Source: an uncultured Clostridia bacterium
GTDB taxonomy: Bacteria; Bacillota; Clostridia; Christensenellales; UBA1242
Direction of reading: 5' to 3'
Assembly: GCA_944383915.1 (NCBI GenBank)
Contig: CALWRJ010000019.1
Coordinates: 1-34,048, forward strand
DNA: 34,048 bases
Part shown: one piece after another, positions 6,829 through 16,511 of the stretch
How the letters are laid out: each line of letters opens with the position of its first letter
Position numbering within the stretch: the stretch's first letter is position 1
Notes under the pieces: generated by a model
Told to the model about the DNA's origin: nothing
The model's input: the letters and a program-made list of their open reading frames with translations, nothing else
Databases searched by the model: none
Program-made: the position numbers and the translations under genes

Positions 6829-8052
6829 TTAGAAATTTATTTTTTGCTCTAAAATTTCGCCTGTTTTTAAGTTTTTAATACTTGCAGAACGCGTTTTTAT
6901 CTCATTACTACCTAAAACTATTAAAAAGTCGGCATTAATATTATTTGCATATTTCATTTGCGCTTTAAAACTACGATTTGCAAGGTTAATCTCAACACGA
7001 AGCCCACTATTACGAAGTTTTTCAGCAATTGAGATAATATCATCTAATTGTACTTCATCAGTATTTGCGATGTAATATAAAGGCTCAGAATTTATCATAT
7101 TGCTTGGAATTAGTGTTTTAAGTCTATCAAGCCCAATTCCAACACCTATCGCACAACAAGATTTGCCACCTATTTCGGCAACCAAATTGTCATACCTACC
7201 ACCTGCAGCAATAGTTAGCGTTTTTCCATCGAAGCCTTCGTGTTCAAATTCAAAAACTGTCTTTGTGTAATAGTCAAGCCCGCGCACCAAGTGTGGCGCA
7301 ATAGCAAATTTCACACCTTCTTTTTTTAATAACTGTTGAACAGTATAAAAGTGTGTTTTACAATCATCGCACAAATAATCTAAAATATTAGGAGCATTTT
7401 TAAATATTTCTTTACACTTTTCTTGCTTACAATCAAGCATACGCAATGGGTTTTCAACCATTCGGCGTTTGCAGTCGTTACATAAATCTTGTTCGTGTTT
7501 TTTAGCAAATTCTCGTAAAGCCGAATTATACTCTTTTCTACATTCAGGACAACCGATTGAGTTTAATAAAAGATTTGAGTTTGTTATACCAAGCGATTTT
7601 AGGTACTTATTAATTAAGATAATTAATTCCGCGTCTATTATTGGTTCAGGCGTGCCGAAACATTCCAAACCAAACTGACTAAACTCACGATATCTACCTT
7701 TTTGCGTGTTTTCATATCGAAAGCAATTTGAAAAGTAAAATAATTTTAAAGGTAGCGCATTATTTAACATTCCATTTTCAACAACAGCGCGCACTACCCC
7801 TGCTGTACCTTCGGGGCGCAAAGCAAGTTTGCGGTCTGCTTTATCGGTAAATTCGTACATTTCCTTTGTAACAATGTCACTCGTATCACCTACACTGCGT
7901 GTATAAAGTGAACAATCTTCAAAGGTTGGAGTACGAATTTCTTGATAATTATAACTACTCGCTATTAATCTACCTTGTTTTTCCATAAATTGCCAGATTG
8001 AAATTTCATTTGGCAAAATATCGCGAGTGCCTTTTGGCTTTTGGTAATTCAT
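6829..8052 (-). CDS. hisS: Histidyl-tRNA synthetase
   Basis: Class II synthetase that charges tRNA-His. I place the start at the ATG giving MNYQKPKGTRDILPNE: this matches the family N-terminus and has AGAGGAAATT just upstream. A longer reading frame reaches back into hslU but would add 30 unrelated residues. From this start the protein is 407 aa. Visible are motif 2 (FRYENTQKGRYREFSQFGLE), the His-specific motif VRGLDYYTKTVFEF, motif 3 around GIGLDRL, and a C-terminal anticodon-binding domain. A Cys-rich insertion (CPECRKEY...CNDCKRR...CKQEKCKE...CDDCKTHF) suggests a metal site. It lies 10 nt after hslU as the last gene of the comM-hisS run. No T-box leader is present. Confidence 0.96.
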   Translation of the reverse strand: MNYQKPKGTRDILPNEISIWQFMEKQGRLIASSYNYQEIRTPTFEDCSLYTRSVGDTSDIVTKEMYEFTDKADRKLALRPEGTAGVVRAVVENGMLNNALPLKLFYFSNCFRYENTQKGRYREFSQFGLECFGTPEPIIDAELIILINKYLKSLGITNSNLLLNSIGCPECRKEYNSALREFAKKHEQDLCNDCKRRMVENPLRMLDCKQEKCKEIFKNAPNILDYLCDDCKTHFYTVQQLLKKEGVKFAIAPHLVRGLDYYTKTVFEFEHEGFDGKTLTIAAGGRYDNLVAEIGGKSCCAIGVGIGLDRLKTLIPSNMINSEPLYYIANTDEVQLDDIISIAEKLRNSGLRVEINLANRSFKAQMKYANNINADFLIVLGSNEIKTRSASIKNLKTGEILEQKINF

Positions 8053-8062
8053 AATTTCCTCT

Positions 8063-9424
8063 CTACATAATGTATCGACTAATGTCGTATTTTTTAACAG
8101 TTTGTTCAAGTTCGCGTTGAACAAATTCTTTTGATATAACAACTTTACTTACAGGGTGATTTCCACCTGCTTCGTAACTAATATCCTCTAATAAACTTTC
8201 GATAATCGTGTGTAAACGCCTTGCGCCGATGTTTTCGTTGTTTTCATTTTCAAGTTCGGCAATACGAGCAATTTCCTTTAAAGCATCTTCCTCAAATTCA
8301 AGGTCGATGTTGTCGACTTTTAAAAGTTCGGCTTGTTGCTTTGTAATTGCGTTTTTAGGTTGCGTTAGTATCTTATAAAATTCCTTTGCGGTTAAGTTTT
8401 CAAGTTCTACACGAATTGGGAAACGCCCTTGAAGTTCGGGAATTAAGTCCTCAACTTTTGCAATATGAAAAGCTCCTGCTGCAATAAATAAAATATAGTC
8501 TGTACGAATAATTCCGTATTTTGTGCTTACAGTACACCCTTCTACAAATGGTAAAATGTCGCGCTGTACACCTTCACGCGAAACATCAGGTCCATTACGC
8601 CCGCCACTAGCAATAGCAATTTTGTCTATTTCGTCAATAAAAATAATTCCTTCCTGCTCTGCACGGCGTACCCCCTCCTCGTTTACTGCGTCCATATCGA
8701 TAAGTCGACTAGCCTCCTCGTTTACAAGGTTTTTACGCGCTTGTGCTATTGAAATTTTACGAATTTTTTTGCGTCTTGGCAAGAAACCACTTAACATATC
8801 AGAGATATTTGTGTCTTGATTCCCTGGGATAATTTCTATTGCCTGTGGTGCATCAATAACTTCCATTTCGATAATTTCGTCATCAAGTTTGCCTGATTCA
8901 ATTTGTTTTAGTAAATCTTCGGCATCGGCTTTTGCCTTATCCTCAACCACAATTTCTACGGTATCTTTATCAACACTGTTTGTTGTCGTAGTTGGCTTTG
9001 ATGAAGTACGCTTTTTCATCATTATGTCGCGAATTTTTTTGTTTGCGTTGTTGGTAGCAGTTGCTTTAACTTCCTCAAACTTCTCATCTTTTACAAGTCT
9101 TATAGATGTTTCCACCAAATCTCGAATCATACTTTCAACATCGCGCCCAACATAACCAACTTCGGTATATTTTGTCGCCTCAACTTTTACGAATGGTGCT
9201 TTTACTAACTTTGCAAGTCGTCTTGCAATTTCAGTCTTACCTACCCCTGTAGGTCCTTTCATTAAAATATTTTTAGGAGTGATTTCTACTCTTTCGCTTT
9301 CTGGTAATTTACTACGGCGATAACGGTTTCTCAAAGCAACAGCAACAGCGCGCTTTGCCTTGTCTTGACCGATAATATATTTGTCTAATTCACTAACAAT
9401 TTCCTTAGGTGTCATCAATTCCAT
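8063..9424 (-). CDS. hslU: HslU/ClpY ATPase subunit of the HslVU protease
   Basis: AAA+ unfoldase that caps HslV and feeds it substrates. 453 aa. Walker A is GPTGVGKT (residues 57-64), in the context ILMKGPTGVGKTEIARRLAKLV; Walker B is IIFIDEIDKIA. The intermediate (I) domain lies roughly between residues 110 and 240 and is Lys/Glu/Thr-rich. Sensor-2 is in IGARRLHTIIESLLEDISYEA, and the C-terminus ends in YDISRYIM. In the known structures the HslU C-terminal tail inserts into HslV to activate it. The gene starts 2 nt after the hslV stop, with GGAGGT inside the hslV end, so the two subunits are translationally coupled. Confidence 0.96.
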   Translation of the reverse strand: MELMTPKEIVSELDKYIIGQDKAKRAVAVALRNRYRRSKLPESERVEITPKNILMKGPTGVGKTEIARRLAKLVKAPFVKVEATKYTEVGYVGRDVESMIRDLVETSIRLVKDEKFEEVKATATNNANKKIRDIMMKKRTSSKPTTTTNSVDKDTVEIVVEDKAKADAEDLLKQIESGKLDDEIIEMEVIDAPQAIEIIPGNQDTNISDMLSGFLPRRKKIRKISIAQARKNLVNEEASRLIDMDAVNEEGVRRAEQEGIIFIDEIDKIAIASGGRNGPDVSREGVQRDILPFVEGCTVSTKYGIIRTDYILFIAAGAFHIAKVEDLIPELQGRFPIRVELENLTAKEFYKILTQPKNAITKQQAELLKVDNIDLEFEEDALKEIARIAELENENNENIGARRLHTIIESLLEDISYEAGGNHPVSKVVISKEFVQRELEQTVKKYDISRYIM

Positions 9425-9426
9425 AA

Positions 9427-9963
9427 CTATTCCACCTCCTCAAAAAATAAATGGTCATTTGTGTAAATGCAGTAATCACTTGCAATGAGTAACGCTTTTT
9501 CAGCAATCTCACGCGCGCTTAATTTTGTGTTTTCGTATAACGCTCTAGCAGCGCCGAGTGCGTATTTACTTCCCGAGCCAACAGAAACGAAATCGTCATT
9601 TGGACGAGTAATCATTCCGTCACCTGTAAAGATAAACATATCATCTTTGTCGGCTACAATCATCATTACTTCTACACTTCCGCGCATTGCGTTAAGGTTT
9701 TGCCAACCGCTTGACATTTCAACTAGAGCGCGTTGTAGATTGCCTGAGTACTTATTTAAGTTTTCTTCGAGTAGTCTTAATACAGCAAATGCTTGTGCAA
9801 CAGCACCCGCAAAGCCGATTAAAACTTTATCATTATAAATTTTGTGTAACTTTTTTACACCATCTTTAAAAATCATTGTATCCATAGTTGCTTGACTGTC
9901 CGCACCGAAAACTGTTTTTCCGTTTCGCTTTACAGCAACTATTGTAGTTCCTTTAAATTCCAT
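9427..9963 (-). CDS. hslV: HslV/ClpQ threonine protease subunit
   Basis: Proteasome-beta-like peptidase that forms double hexamers with HslU. 178 aa. The family's N-terminal catalytic threonine is in TTIVAVKRNGKTVFGADSQ; here it is preceded by the short propeptide MEFKG, so Thr6 would be exposed after processing. GFAGAVAQAF and the SVGSGSKYALGAARAL region are typical of the family. The usual GGDGQVT segment reads GADSQAT, a mild divergence. It lies between trmFO (directly abutting) and hslU. In the Bacillus-type order a xerC-like recombinase (codV) precedes hslV; it is absent here. Confidence 0.95.
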   Translation of the reverse strand: MEFKGTTIVAVKRNGKTVFGADSQATMDTMIFKDGVKKLHKIYNDKVLIGFAGAVAQAFAVLRLLEENLNKYSGNLQRALVEMSSGWQNLNAMRGSVEVMMIVADKDDMFIFTGDGMITRPNDDFVSVGSGSKYALGAARALYENTKLSAREIAEKALLIASDYCIYTNDHLFFEEVE

Positions 9964-11250
9964 CTAAATCATCTCCTTTAATTCAGCAATTTTATTTAAC
10001 GAGCGTTTAACAAGTGCCTTATTTCGCTCATTTTTAGGTAAATTTATAGGTTTTAAAAGTGCCCAATTAATATGCATAGGTTGGAAATTATTTGGATTGC
10101 CTGCTTCCAAAAAATTCCCTAACGCACCAAGACAAGTTTCTATCCCAAAATCAATTAGTGGTTTGTTTTGAAGGTATCTTGTCATATTTATTCCGCACAT
10201 TAAGCCACTCGCTATGCTTTCGGTATAACCTTCAACACCGCTAATTTGTCCAGCAAACATAATGTTTTGATGTGTTTTTAGTTGAAAATAATGATTTAAG
10301 TACTTTGGTGCGTTAATATAAGTATTTCTATGCATTACTCCAAGTCTTAGCCACTCTGCATGGCGTAGCGCTGGAATCATTCCAAAAACTCTGCGTTGTT
10401 CTGGGAATGTTAAATTCGTTTGAAATCCAACTAGGTTATATGAGTCACACATCGCATTTTCTTTACGAAGTTGAACAACCGCGAATGGCTTTTTACCTTT
10501 CTTAGACAAACCAAAAGGCTTTAATGGTCCACAAAGTAAAGTTTCAGCCCCACGCATTGCTATTTTTTCAATAGGCAAACATGCTTCGAAATTTTTTTCA
10601 TTTTCAAATTCTTTTAACTTTACCCTTTCCGCATTAACTAATTCTTTCCAAAAATCATAAAATTCATCTTTTTCTAAAACGCAATTTACATAGTCCTGCG
10701 TTACATCGCCATTTTTATCTTGAAAAAATGTATAATCATAATCTATGCTATCAGCAGAAACTATAGGAGCAACCGCATCATAAAAATATAAACTTTCCCC
10801 TGTTATGCTTTGAATAAAATTTGAAAGTTTTGGAGTACATAGTGGACCCGCACATACAATAACAGGTTCATTTAAGTCAAAACTTTCTACTTCTTTTTGG
10901 ATGATATTTATATTTTGTTGTTCTTTTAATTTTTGTGTCACAAGTAAAGAGAATTTTTCTCTATCTACTGTTAGAGTTGTGCCACCTTGAAATTTTGTTT
11001 CATCAGCACAACGAAGCACAAAACTATCTAACTCTCGTAATTCGGCTTTTAGTAAGCCCGTTGCAAATTCTAAAGTATCATTTTTTAAAGAGTTTGAACA
11101 TACTAATTCGGCAAAATTTTTATTGCTATGTGCGGGTGTCATTTCCTTTGGTTTAATATCTACGAGGTCAACCTGTACTCCGCATTTTGCTAATTGAAAA
11201 GCACATTCCGCCCCCGCTAGCCCTGCTCCTATAACAATTACTTTTTTCAC
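9964..11250 (-). CDS. trmFO: Folate/FAD-dependent tRNA (uracil-54-C5)-methyltransferase TrmFO
   Basis: Makes ribothymidine-54 in the T-loop of tRNAs, using methylenetetrahydrofolate and FADH2. 428 aa, normal length. The N-terminal FAD-binding Rossmann motif is IGAGLAGAECAFQLAK. The family-specific ELVCSNSLKND segment follows, then GGTTLTVDREKFS, and near the C-terminus GQISGVEGYTESIASGLM, which distinguishes TrmFO from GidA/MnmG. The ATG overlaps the topA stop (ATGA), giving coupling within the dprA-topA-trmFO-hslVU block conserved in Firmicutes. Confidence 0.96.
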   Translation of the reverse strand: MKKVIVIGAGLAGAECAFQLAKCGVQVDLVDIKPKEMTPAHSNKNFAELVCSNSLKNDTLEFATGLLKAELRELDSFVLRCADETKFQGGTTLTVDREKFSLLVTQKLKEQQNINIIQKEVESFDLNEPVIVCAGPLCTPKLSNFIQSITGESLYFYDAVAPIVSADSIDYDYTFFQDKNGDVTQDYVNCVLEKDEFYDFWKELVNAERVKLKEFENEKNFEACLPIEKIAMRGAETLLCGPLKPFGLSKKGKKPFAVVQLRKENAMCDSYNLVGFQTNLTFPEQRRVFGMIPALRHAEWLRLGVMHRNTYINAPKYLNHYFQLKTHQNIMFAGQISGVEGYTESIASGLMCGINMTRYLQNKPLIDFGIETCLGALGNFLEAGNPNNFQPMHINWALLKPINLPKNERNKALVKRSLNKIAELKEMI

Positions 11251-13601
11251 TTGTTCTCCTTATTTTTAGTTCTCGAAAAATCGCAATTTGGATTAGAGCA
11301 ATAATCACGAGTGTATGTTTTCCCCTCTTTGTGTAAAAGCGTGCTATTGCACTTTGGACAATTTTCATTTATAGGCGGGTCTTTAAAAATAACCTTACAA
11401 TCAGGATACCCAGAACAACCATAGAAAATATCACCTTTTTTGCTATGTTTTTCTACTATATCTTTACCACAAATAGGACAAACTCCAACTTTTTTGTTTA
11501 AAGGTTTAATATTTTTGCAGTTTGGATAATTGCTGCAAGCCAAGAATTTTCCAAATTTACCAACACGCTCTACCATTTTATGTCCGCACTTTTCACAAAT
11601 CTCGTCAGTTTCGACAATTGCATTATTTTCACCCAAATTTTTTTTGAAAGCACATTCTGGATAATTGCTACACGCTAAAAACTTGCCAAATTTACCATTC
11701 TTTATTACAAGTTTGTTCCCACACTCTGGGCATACTTCATCGACAACTTCATCCTCATTCTCATCATTAATATTTCGTACATTTTTACAAGTTGGATAAT
11801 TGCTGCACGCTAAAAATTTGCCATATCTACCTTGTCTTATAACCATCTTGCTCCCGCATTTTTCGCAAATCTCGTCAGTTTCCTCAACTAAGGTTTTTAA
11901 AGCCGTGTTAGCCTTATCCATTTCTTGCTTAAAGTCTACATAGAAGTTTTCTATAACTTGGCGCCATTCCTTATGCCCTGCTGCAATTTCATCTAGGTTA
12001 TCCTCCATTCTCGCAGTAAAGGCAATGTCCATTATTTCAGGGAAATACTTAACTAATAAGTCTGTGACAGAACAACCAAGTTCGGTAGGCTTCATATATT
12101 TCCCTTCATTTTCTATATACTTCCTATAAAACAACACTGCAACTGTAGGTGAATATGTCGCTGGTCTACCAATTCCACGCTCTTCCATAGCCTTTACAAG
12201 ACTTGCTTCTGTATACCTAGCAGGCGGTTTTGTAAACTTTTGCTCTGTTTTGATTTCAATTAAATCTAACACCTCGCCTTCGGCAAGTGGTGGAATCATA
12301 CTTTGAGTTTCGTCCTCGTCTTTATCTTTTGAAACATACTCTTGATAAAGTACCGTGTAGCCCGCAAATATTGGCGTACGCCCTGTTGCCCTAAAAGTAT
12401 AATTACTTACATCAATGTCTACGGACACGGAATTATAGGTCGCTGGCGCCATTTGACTTGCCAAAAAGCGCTCATAGACTAGTTTATAAAGTTTATAGTC
12501 ATCACTCTTTAAACAATCTTTAACTTGGTCTGGGCTTATGTCTAAATAGATTGGTCTAATCGCTTCGTGCGCATCTTGTGCCGATTTCTTGGACTTATAA
12601 ATATTAGGCTTTTCAGGATAGTATTGCGCACCATATTTAGAAATGATATAGTTTTTTGCGGCTGCTTGCGCTTCTGGTGAAACGCGAACCGAGTCTGTAC
12701 GAATATATGTAATAAGCGCAGTTTTTCCCCTGCCCGTCACATCTACACCTTCATACAAATTTTGTGCAGACTGAGTAGTACGCTTTAAACTCATTCCAAG
12801 TTTATTTAAAGCATCTTGTTGCATTGTACTTGTAATATAAGGTGCAGGTGGATTTGATTTTGTAATAGACTTTTTAATATTAGATACTTTCCAAGTTTGA
12901 TTAGCAATATCGTTTAAAAATTCGTCTTTTTCCTGCGCGTTCTTAATTTTTATCTTTTTGCCATTTTTGTTTACTAAAATTGCCTTGAATACTTTGTTAC
13001 TTTGTCCAATTTTAGCAAGACTAGCAACAATATGCCACCACTCTTCAGGTTTGAAATTTTGAATTTCACGCTCACGGTCAACGACAAGTTTTAGAGTAAC
13101 TGACTGAACTCTACCAGCACTCAATTTAGGTTGTATGCGTTTACATAATATTGGTGAAAGTTGATAACCTACAATTCTATCTAATACCCTTCGAGCCTGC
13201 TGTGCATTTACTAAATTTAAATCAATACCACGCGGCGCCTCTATTGCATGATTAACTGCGTTTTTTGAAATTTCATTAAATTCTATACGAATATTAGAAT
13301 TTGGGTCTAGTCCTAATATGTTTGCAACATGCCACGAAATAGCTTCACCTTCACGGTCAGGGTCAGTTGCAAGTAAAATGCGTTCAGCACGACTTGCTTC
13401 TTGTTTTAATGATTTAATAACATCTTTTTTGTCGTCTAAAATTTCGTATTTAGGCTCAAAACCATTATTTAAATCAACACCGAAACCATGTACAGGTAAA
13501 TCGCGCACATGACCTTTTGTTGCAAACACTTCGTAATCGGCGCCTAGGTATTTTTTTATTGTTGCTCTCTTACCTGGTCCTTCGATAACTACTAATTTCA
13601 T
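11247..13601 (-). CDS. topA: DNA topoisomerase I (type IA)
   Basis: Relaxes negative supercoils by nicking and passing one strand. 784 aa. TOPRIM domain: Glu7 in VIEGPGK and the acidic triad in ATDPDREGE (Asp80, Asp82, Glu84). The active-site Tyr299 is in ALITYIRTDSVR. After about residue 580 there are five consecutive Cys-rich zinc-ribbon units. Three repeat the pattern CxxCG...GKFLACSNYP.C, the fourth is CPICGKD...GCSGYPDC, and the fifth is CPKCNS...CSNPNCDF. A strong GGAGG precedes the ATG. Downstream it overlaps trmFO by 4 nt; upstream it is separated from dprA by 81 nt that hold a possible 21-residue ORF. Confidence 0.97.
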   Translation of the reverse strand: MKLVVIEGPGKRATIKKYLGADYEVFATKGHVRDLPVHGFGVDLNNGFEPKYEILDDKKDVIKSLKQEASRAERILLATDPDREGEAISWHVANILGLDPNSNIRIEFNEISKNAVNHAIEAPRGIDLNLVNAQQARRVLDRIVGYQLSPILCKRIQPKLSAGRVQSVTLKLVVDREREIQNFKPEEWWHIVASLAKIGQSNKVFKAILVNKNGKKIKIKNAQEKDEFLNDIANQTWKVSNIKKSITKSNPPAPYITSTMQQDALNKLGMSLKRTTQSAQNLYEGVDVTGRGKTALITYIRTDSVRVSPEAQAAAKNYIISKYGAQYYPEKPNIYKSKKSAQDAHEAIRPIYLDISPDQVKDCLKSDDYKLYKLVYERFLASQMAPATYNSVSVDIDVSNYTFRATGRTPIFAGYTVLYQEYVSKDKDEDETQSMIPPLAEGEVLDLIEIKTEQKFTKPPARYTEASLVKAMEERGIGRPATYSPTVAVLFYRKYIENEGKYMKPTELGCSVTDLLVKYFPEIMDIAFTARMEDNLDEIAAGHKEWRQVIENFYVDFKQEMDKANTALKTLVEETDEICEKCGSKMVIRQGRYGKFLACSNYPTCKNVRNINDENEDEVVDEVCPECGNKLVIKNGKFGKFLACSNYPECAFKKNLGENNAIVETDEICEKCGHKMVERVGKFGKFLACSNYPNCKNIKPLNKKVGVCPICGKDIVEKHSKKGDIFYGCSGYPDCKVIFKDPPINENCPKCNSTLLHKEGKTYTRDYCSNPNCDFSRTKNKENK

Positions 13602-13616
13602 TATTCCTCCATAATT

Positions 13617-13682
13617 TTATCTGCTAACAAGCCATTTTATAATCCAAAATCCTGCAAATAAAATCAACAATACTTGATACAT
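13617..13682 (-). CDS. Possible 21-residue membrane peptide between dprA and topA
   Basis: The minus strand reads ATG immediately after the dprA TAA stop (TAAATG) and stays open for 21 codons to TAA. It encodes a peptide starting MYQVLLILFAGFWI and ending KWLVSR. It is almost entirely hydrophobic, with three basic residues near the C-terminus, i.e. one short transmembrane span. AGGGGAC lies about 11 nt upstream inside dprA, and the abutting stop/start would allow reinitiation. No family is recognised. It could be a chance ORF in an 81-nt spacer; comparison with relatives would decide. Confidence 0.35.
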   Translation of the reverse strand: MYQVLLILFAGFWIIKWLVSR

Positions 13683-14819
13683 TTAAATTTTGTCCCCTAT
13701 TTGATAATAATTTCCCGGCAACTTCTTTATTAAACCACGAATTTCCATTGTTGTCAATAGCCCAATCAACTTTTTTGAATTAATTTTCAAATTTTCTACT
13801 AATTCGTCAAAATGTTTGTCCTCTATTTGTAAAAATTCAACAATGGCTTTTTCATCTGGAGATAATCTAAATGATATATCAACCTTTTCAATTTTTTGTT
13901 TTTGACTTTCATTAGGATTCTGCGCATCATAAATTTCATCTAATGCACTGATAATTTCCTCAGGATTTGTAACACAACAAGAGTAAAATTCTTTAATTAA
14001 CGCATTAGTGCCTTCACTTTGCTTACTATTACAATTACCTGGCAAAGCAAATACTGACTTACCTAAATCGAGTGAAAAATTTACAGTATGTATCGTTCCA
14101 CTATGCGCGCCTGCTTCTACGACTAAAACTCCTTCGCTCAAAGCAGAAATTAAACGATTTCTTTGTATAAATGAAAAAGATTTTGGTTGGACATCGGGTG
14201 CTTTCTCCGAAATTATTAAGCCACCTTTTTCTGCTATATCACGCGCAAGTTCTACATTAATTGCAGGGAAAATATAATTTAGCCCACCAGCAAGTACTCC
14301 TATCGTTTTACCTTTCGCTTTTAGTACACCTACATGAGAGTTACCGTCAATTCCTTCAGCTAATCCACTTACAATTGTAAACCCAGCCTTGCTCATATCG
14401 TGTCCAAAGCGTTGCGCTTGTTCGACACCATAACGAGTACAAACTCTTGAACCAACTATTGAAAATTTGCGACTATTTAACAAGTCAATATTTCCTTTAT
14501 AATATAGAATTAAAGGTGGCTGGCTTAATTGTAATAAACATTGTGGATACCTAGGGTCATTAATTGTAATATAGTTAACTTTGGCTTGCTCTATGTTTTC
14601 AATTAATTTATCAAAACCTCCACCGTCACGCAAATTTACGAAATCTTGAAATTCTTGACCATCAAAATATTTCATAACTTCTGGAGTGTAAGAGTTTATT
14701 TCCCATAAATCTTCAATATTATCGAAGGATAAAGCAAATTCGTACAATTTTTTAACAGGCAAATCGCTCATAGACAGCCATATATAAACTTTTTCTAATA
14801 AATTCATTTTCACATCCAA
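13683..14819 (-). CDS. dprA: DNA processing protein DprA/Smf
   Basis: Loads RecA onto incoming single-stranded DNA during transformation. 378 aa, usual for the full-length form. The central Rossmann-like domain has KFSIVGSRVCTRYG, IVSGLAEGIDGNSHVGVL, KTIGVLAGGLNYIFPA, QRNRLISALSEGVLVVEAG and HSGTIHTVNFSLDLGKSVFALPG. An N-terminal SAM/HhH-like part (1-70) precedes it and a C-terminal winged-helix region (about 315-378) follows. The first ATG overlaps the comM stop; a second ATG four codons in (14807) has a better-placed GGATGTGA and may be the true start. It follows comM, another competence-associated gene, though neither alone proves natural competence. Confidence 0.95.
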   Translation of the reverse strand: MDVKMNLLEKVYIWLSMSDLPVKKLYEFALSFDNIEDLWEINSYTPEVMKYFDGQEFQDFVNLRDGGGFDKLIENIEQAKVNYITINDPRYPQCLLQLSQPPLILYYKGNIDLLNSRKFSIVGSRVCTRYGVEQAQRFGHDMSKAGFTIVSGLAEGIDGNSHVGVLKAKGKTIGVLAGGLNYIFPAINVELARDIAEKGGLIISEKAPDVQPKSFSFIQRNRLISALSEGVLVVEAGAHSGTIHTVNFSLDLGKSVFALPGNCNSKQSEGTNALIKEFYSCCVTNPEEIISALDEIYDAQNPNESQKQKIEKVDISFRLSPDEKAIVEFLQIEDKHFDELVENLKINSKKLIGLLTTMEIRGLIKKLPGNYYQIGDKI

Positions 14820-16345
14820 TATTTTTTATCCAAAGCGCGATAACCTATCGCTTCCGCTAAATGCTCTAATCTAATTTCATCACTTTCATCTAAATCCGCA
14901 ATAGTGCGCGCTACTTTTAATATGCGGTTATGAGCGCGTGCTGACATATTAAATGCTGTAAATGCTTCTTTTAACAAAGATTCGCTATCGTCATCGAGTT
15001 TGCAAAATTCCAAAACTTGATGATTAGACATTTTCGCATTGCACTTTGTATTCGTGCCTTTAAAGCGCTCAATTTGCCTAGCACGAGCCTTATTTACTCG
15101 TTCTCTAATTACCGCACTTGGCTCCTCATCGGCGGTTTTTGAAGTTAACTCGTCATAACTTACGCCGTCAACCTCGACATGCAAATCTATTCTATCCATA
15201 AGCGGACCACTTAATTTATTTAAATAATTGTGAATTTGAGTAGGCGTGCAACGGCACTCACGAGTTTTAGAGCCGTAATTACCACATGGACACGGATTCA
15301 TACTTGTTACAAGCATAAATTCAGCGGGATATTCGACAGTAGAATTTACCCTCGCAACAGTTATAACTCCGTCCTCTAAAGGTTGGCGCAAAGTTTCAAG
15401 AGTTTTTCTATTATATTCTGGCAACTCGTCTAAAAACAATACACCATTATGCGCAAGGCTTATTTCTCCTGGTTTCGATTTCGCCCCACCACCTGTAAGA
15501 GTAACTGATGTTGTTGTGTGATGTGGCGAACGAAAAGGCCTGTGCCAAACAATTCCTTCTTTCGAATCAAGAATACCAGCGACACTGTGTATTTTAGTAA
15601 CTTCAAGCGCTTCATCAAAAGTCATCGTTGGTAAAATACTAGGTAGACAACGCGCCAACATTGTTTTACCAGCGCCTGGCGGTCCTATCATCATAATATT
15701 ATGTCCACCCGCAGCAGCAATTTCCATAGCGCGCTTCGCGGTTGCTTGACCTTTTACATAGCAAAAATCGTTCGAATCAACAACTTGGCTTTGTATCGCT
15801 GTAAACTCTCGATGCTTAACAGGCTCAATTAACTGACTTCCGTTTAAATGTGCGACTAATTGTCTAAGATTGCCTACAGGAAAAACAGTTATTCCTTCTA
15901 TAAAACTTGCTTCATTTGCATTCTCTTGTGGGATAAAAATTGTCTTATGGCCTAGGCTTCGAGCCGAAATTAAAAGTGGTAAAACTCCATTTACTTTTCT
16001 TGTTGAACCATCAAGACTTAGTTCACCTACAAATGTATAATCTCTAACGCGCTCTCCACTAATTTCACCTGTACACACAAGCAAAGCAACGGCAATTGGC
16101 AAATCATATATAGGTCCTTCTTTTTTCGTATCTGCTGGTGCAAGATTTATAGTTAACTTTAGCATAGGAAACTTTAAACAACTATTTTTAATCGCACTAC
16201 GAATACGCTCTTTGCTTTCTTTTATGGCAGTATCTGGTAAACCAACGATATCAAATTTAGGCAGTCCGTTATTGACATCTGCTTCGACAACTAAATTAAA
16301 GCCAGTTATTCCAGTAAGCCCTAAAGTTTTGATTTTTGCTAACAT
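14810..16345 (-). CDS. comM: YifB/ComM family Mg-chelatase-like AAA+ ATPase
   Basis: Related to ComM, a hexameric branch-migration helicase that helps integrate transforming DNA in Haemophilus/Vibrio; in Firmicutes the role is less certain. 511 aa. There is an N-terminal Lon-protease-like domain (about 1-170: GLPKFDIVGLPD, LAPADTKKEGP.YDLPIA), then an AAA+ ATPase with Walker A GPPGAGKTML, Walker B GVLFLDELPE and the RSPHHTTTS motif. Finally there is a small Cys cluster (CPCGNYGSKTRECRC) and the C-terminal Mg-chelatase-type helical domain. AAGGAG precedes the ATG. It is the first gene of the operon that runs to hisS and has its own promoter. Confidence 0.95.
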   Translation of the reverse strand: MLAKIKTLGLTGITGFNLVVEADVNNGLPKFDIVGLPDTAIKESKERIRSAIKNSCLKFPMLKLTINLAPADTKKEGPIYDLPIAVALLVCTGEISGERVRDYTFVGELSLDGSTRKVNGVLPLLISARSLGHKTIFIPQENANEASFIEGITVFPVGNLRQLVAHLNGSQLIEPVKHREFTAIQSQVVDSNDFCYVKGQATAKRAMEIAAAGGHNIMMIGPPGAGKTMLARCLPSILPTMTFDEALEVTKIHSVAGILDSKEGIVWHRPFRSPHHTTTSVTLTGGGAKSKPGEISLAHNGVLFLDELPEYNRKTLETLRQPLEDGVITVARVNSTVEYPAEFMLVTSMNPCPCGNYGSKTRECRCTPTQIHNYLNKLSGPLMDRIDLHVEVDGVSYDELTSKTADEEPSAVIRERVNKARARQIERFKGTNTKCNAKMSNHQVLEFCKLDDDSESLLKEAFTAFNMSARAHNRILKVARTIADLDESDEIRLEHLAEAIGYRALDKKYWM

Positions 16346-16377
16346 TGTTACTCCTTAAAAATATAACGCTAATGTAT

Positions 16378-16406
16378 ATTTTAGCAATTTTGTCTAAATT
16401 TGGCAA
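16378..16406 (-). promoter_or_regulatory. Sigma-A promoter of the comM-dprA-topA operon
   Basis: Read on minus: TTGCCA (16406-16401), 17-nt spacer ending in TGC (extended -10), TAAAAT (16383-16378), about 30 nt before the comM start. Confidence 0.75.
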
Positions 16407-16511
16407 TTAAAGTAAAGTAAAAAATTTTTTAGAAATGCGTTTTGTAAATTTTAAAAAATAGTAATTAATTTAAGTTAAAACAAAATTTTGGCAAAAAGTG
16501 TTGTAAAACTC

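Noticed and set aside
6751-8062. T-box leader for hisS
   Set aside because: hisS follows hslU by 10 nt inside an operon, leaving no room for a leader.
8053-8142. Upstream extension of hisS by 30 residues
   Set aside because: The added residues overlap the hslU end and do not match the HisRS N-terminus; the internal ATG has its own ribosome binding site and yields the family start.
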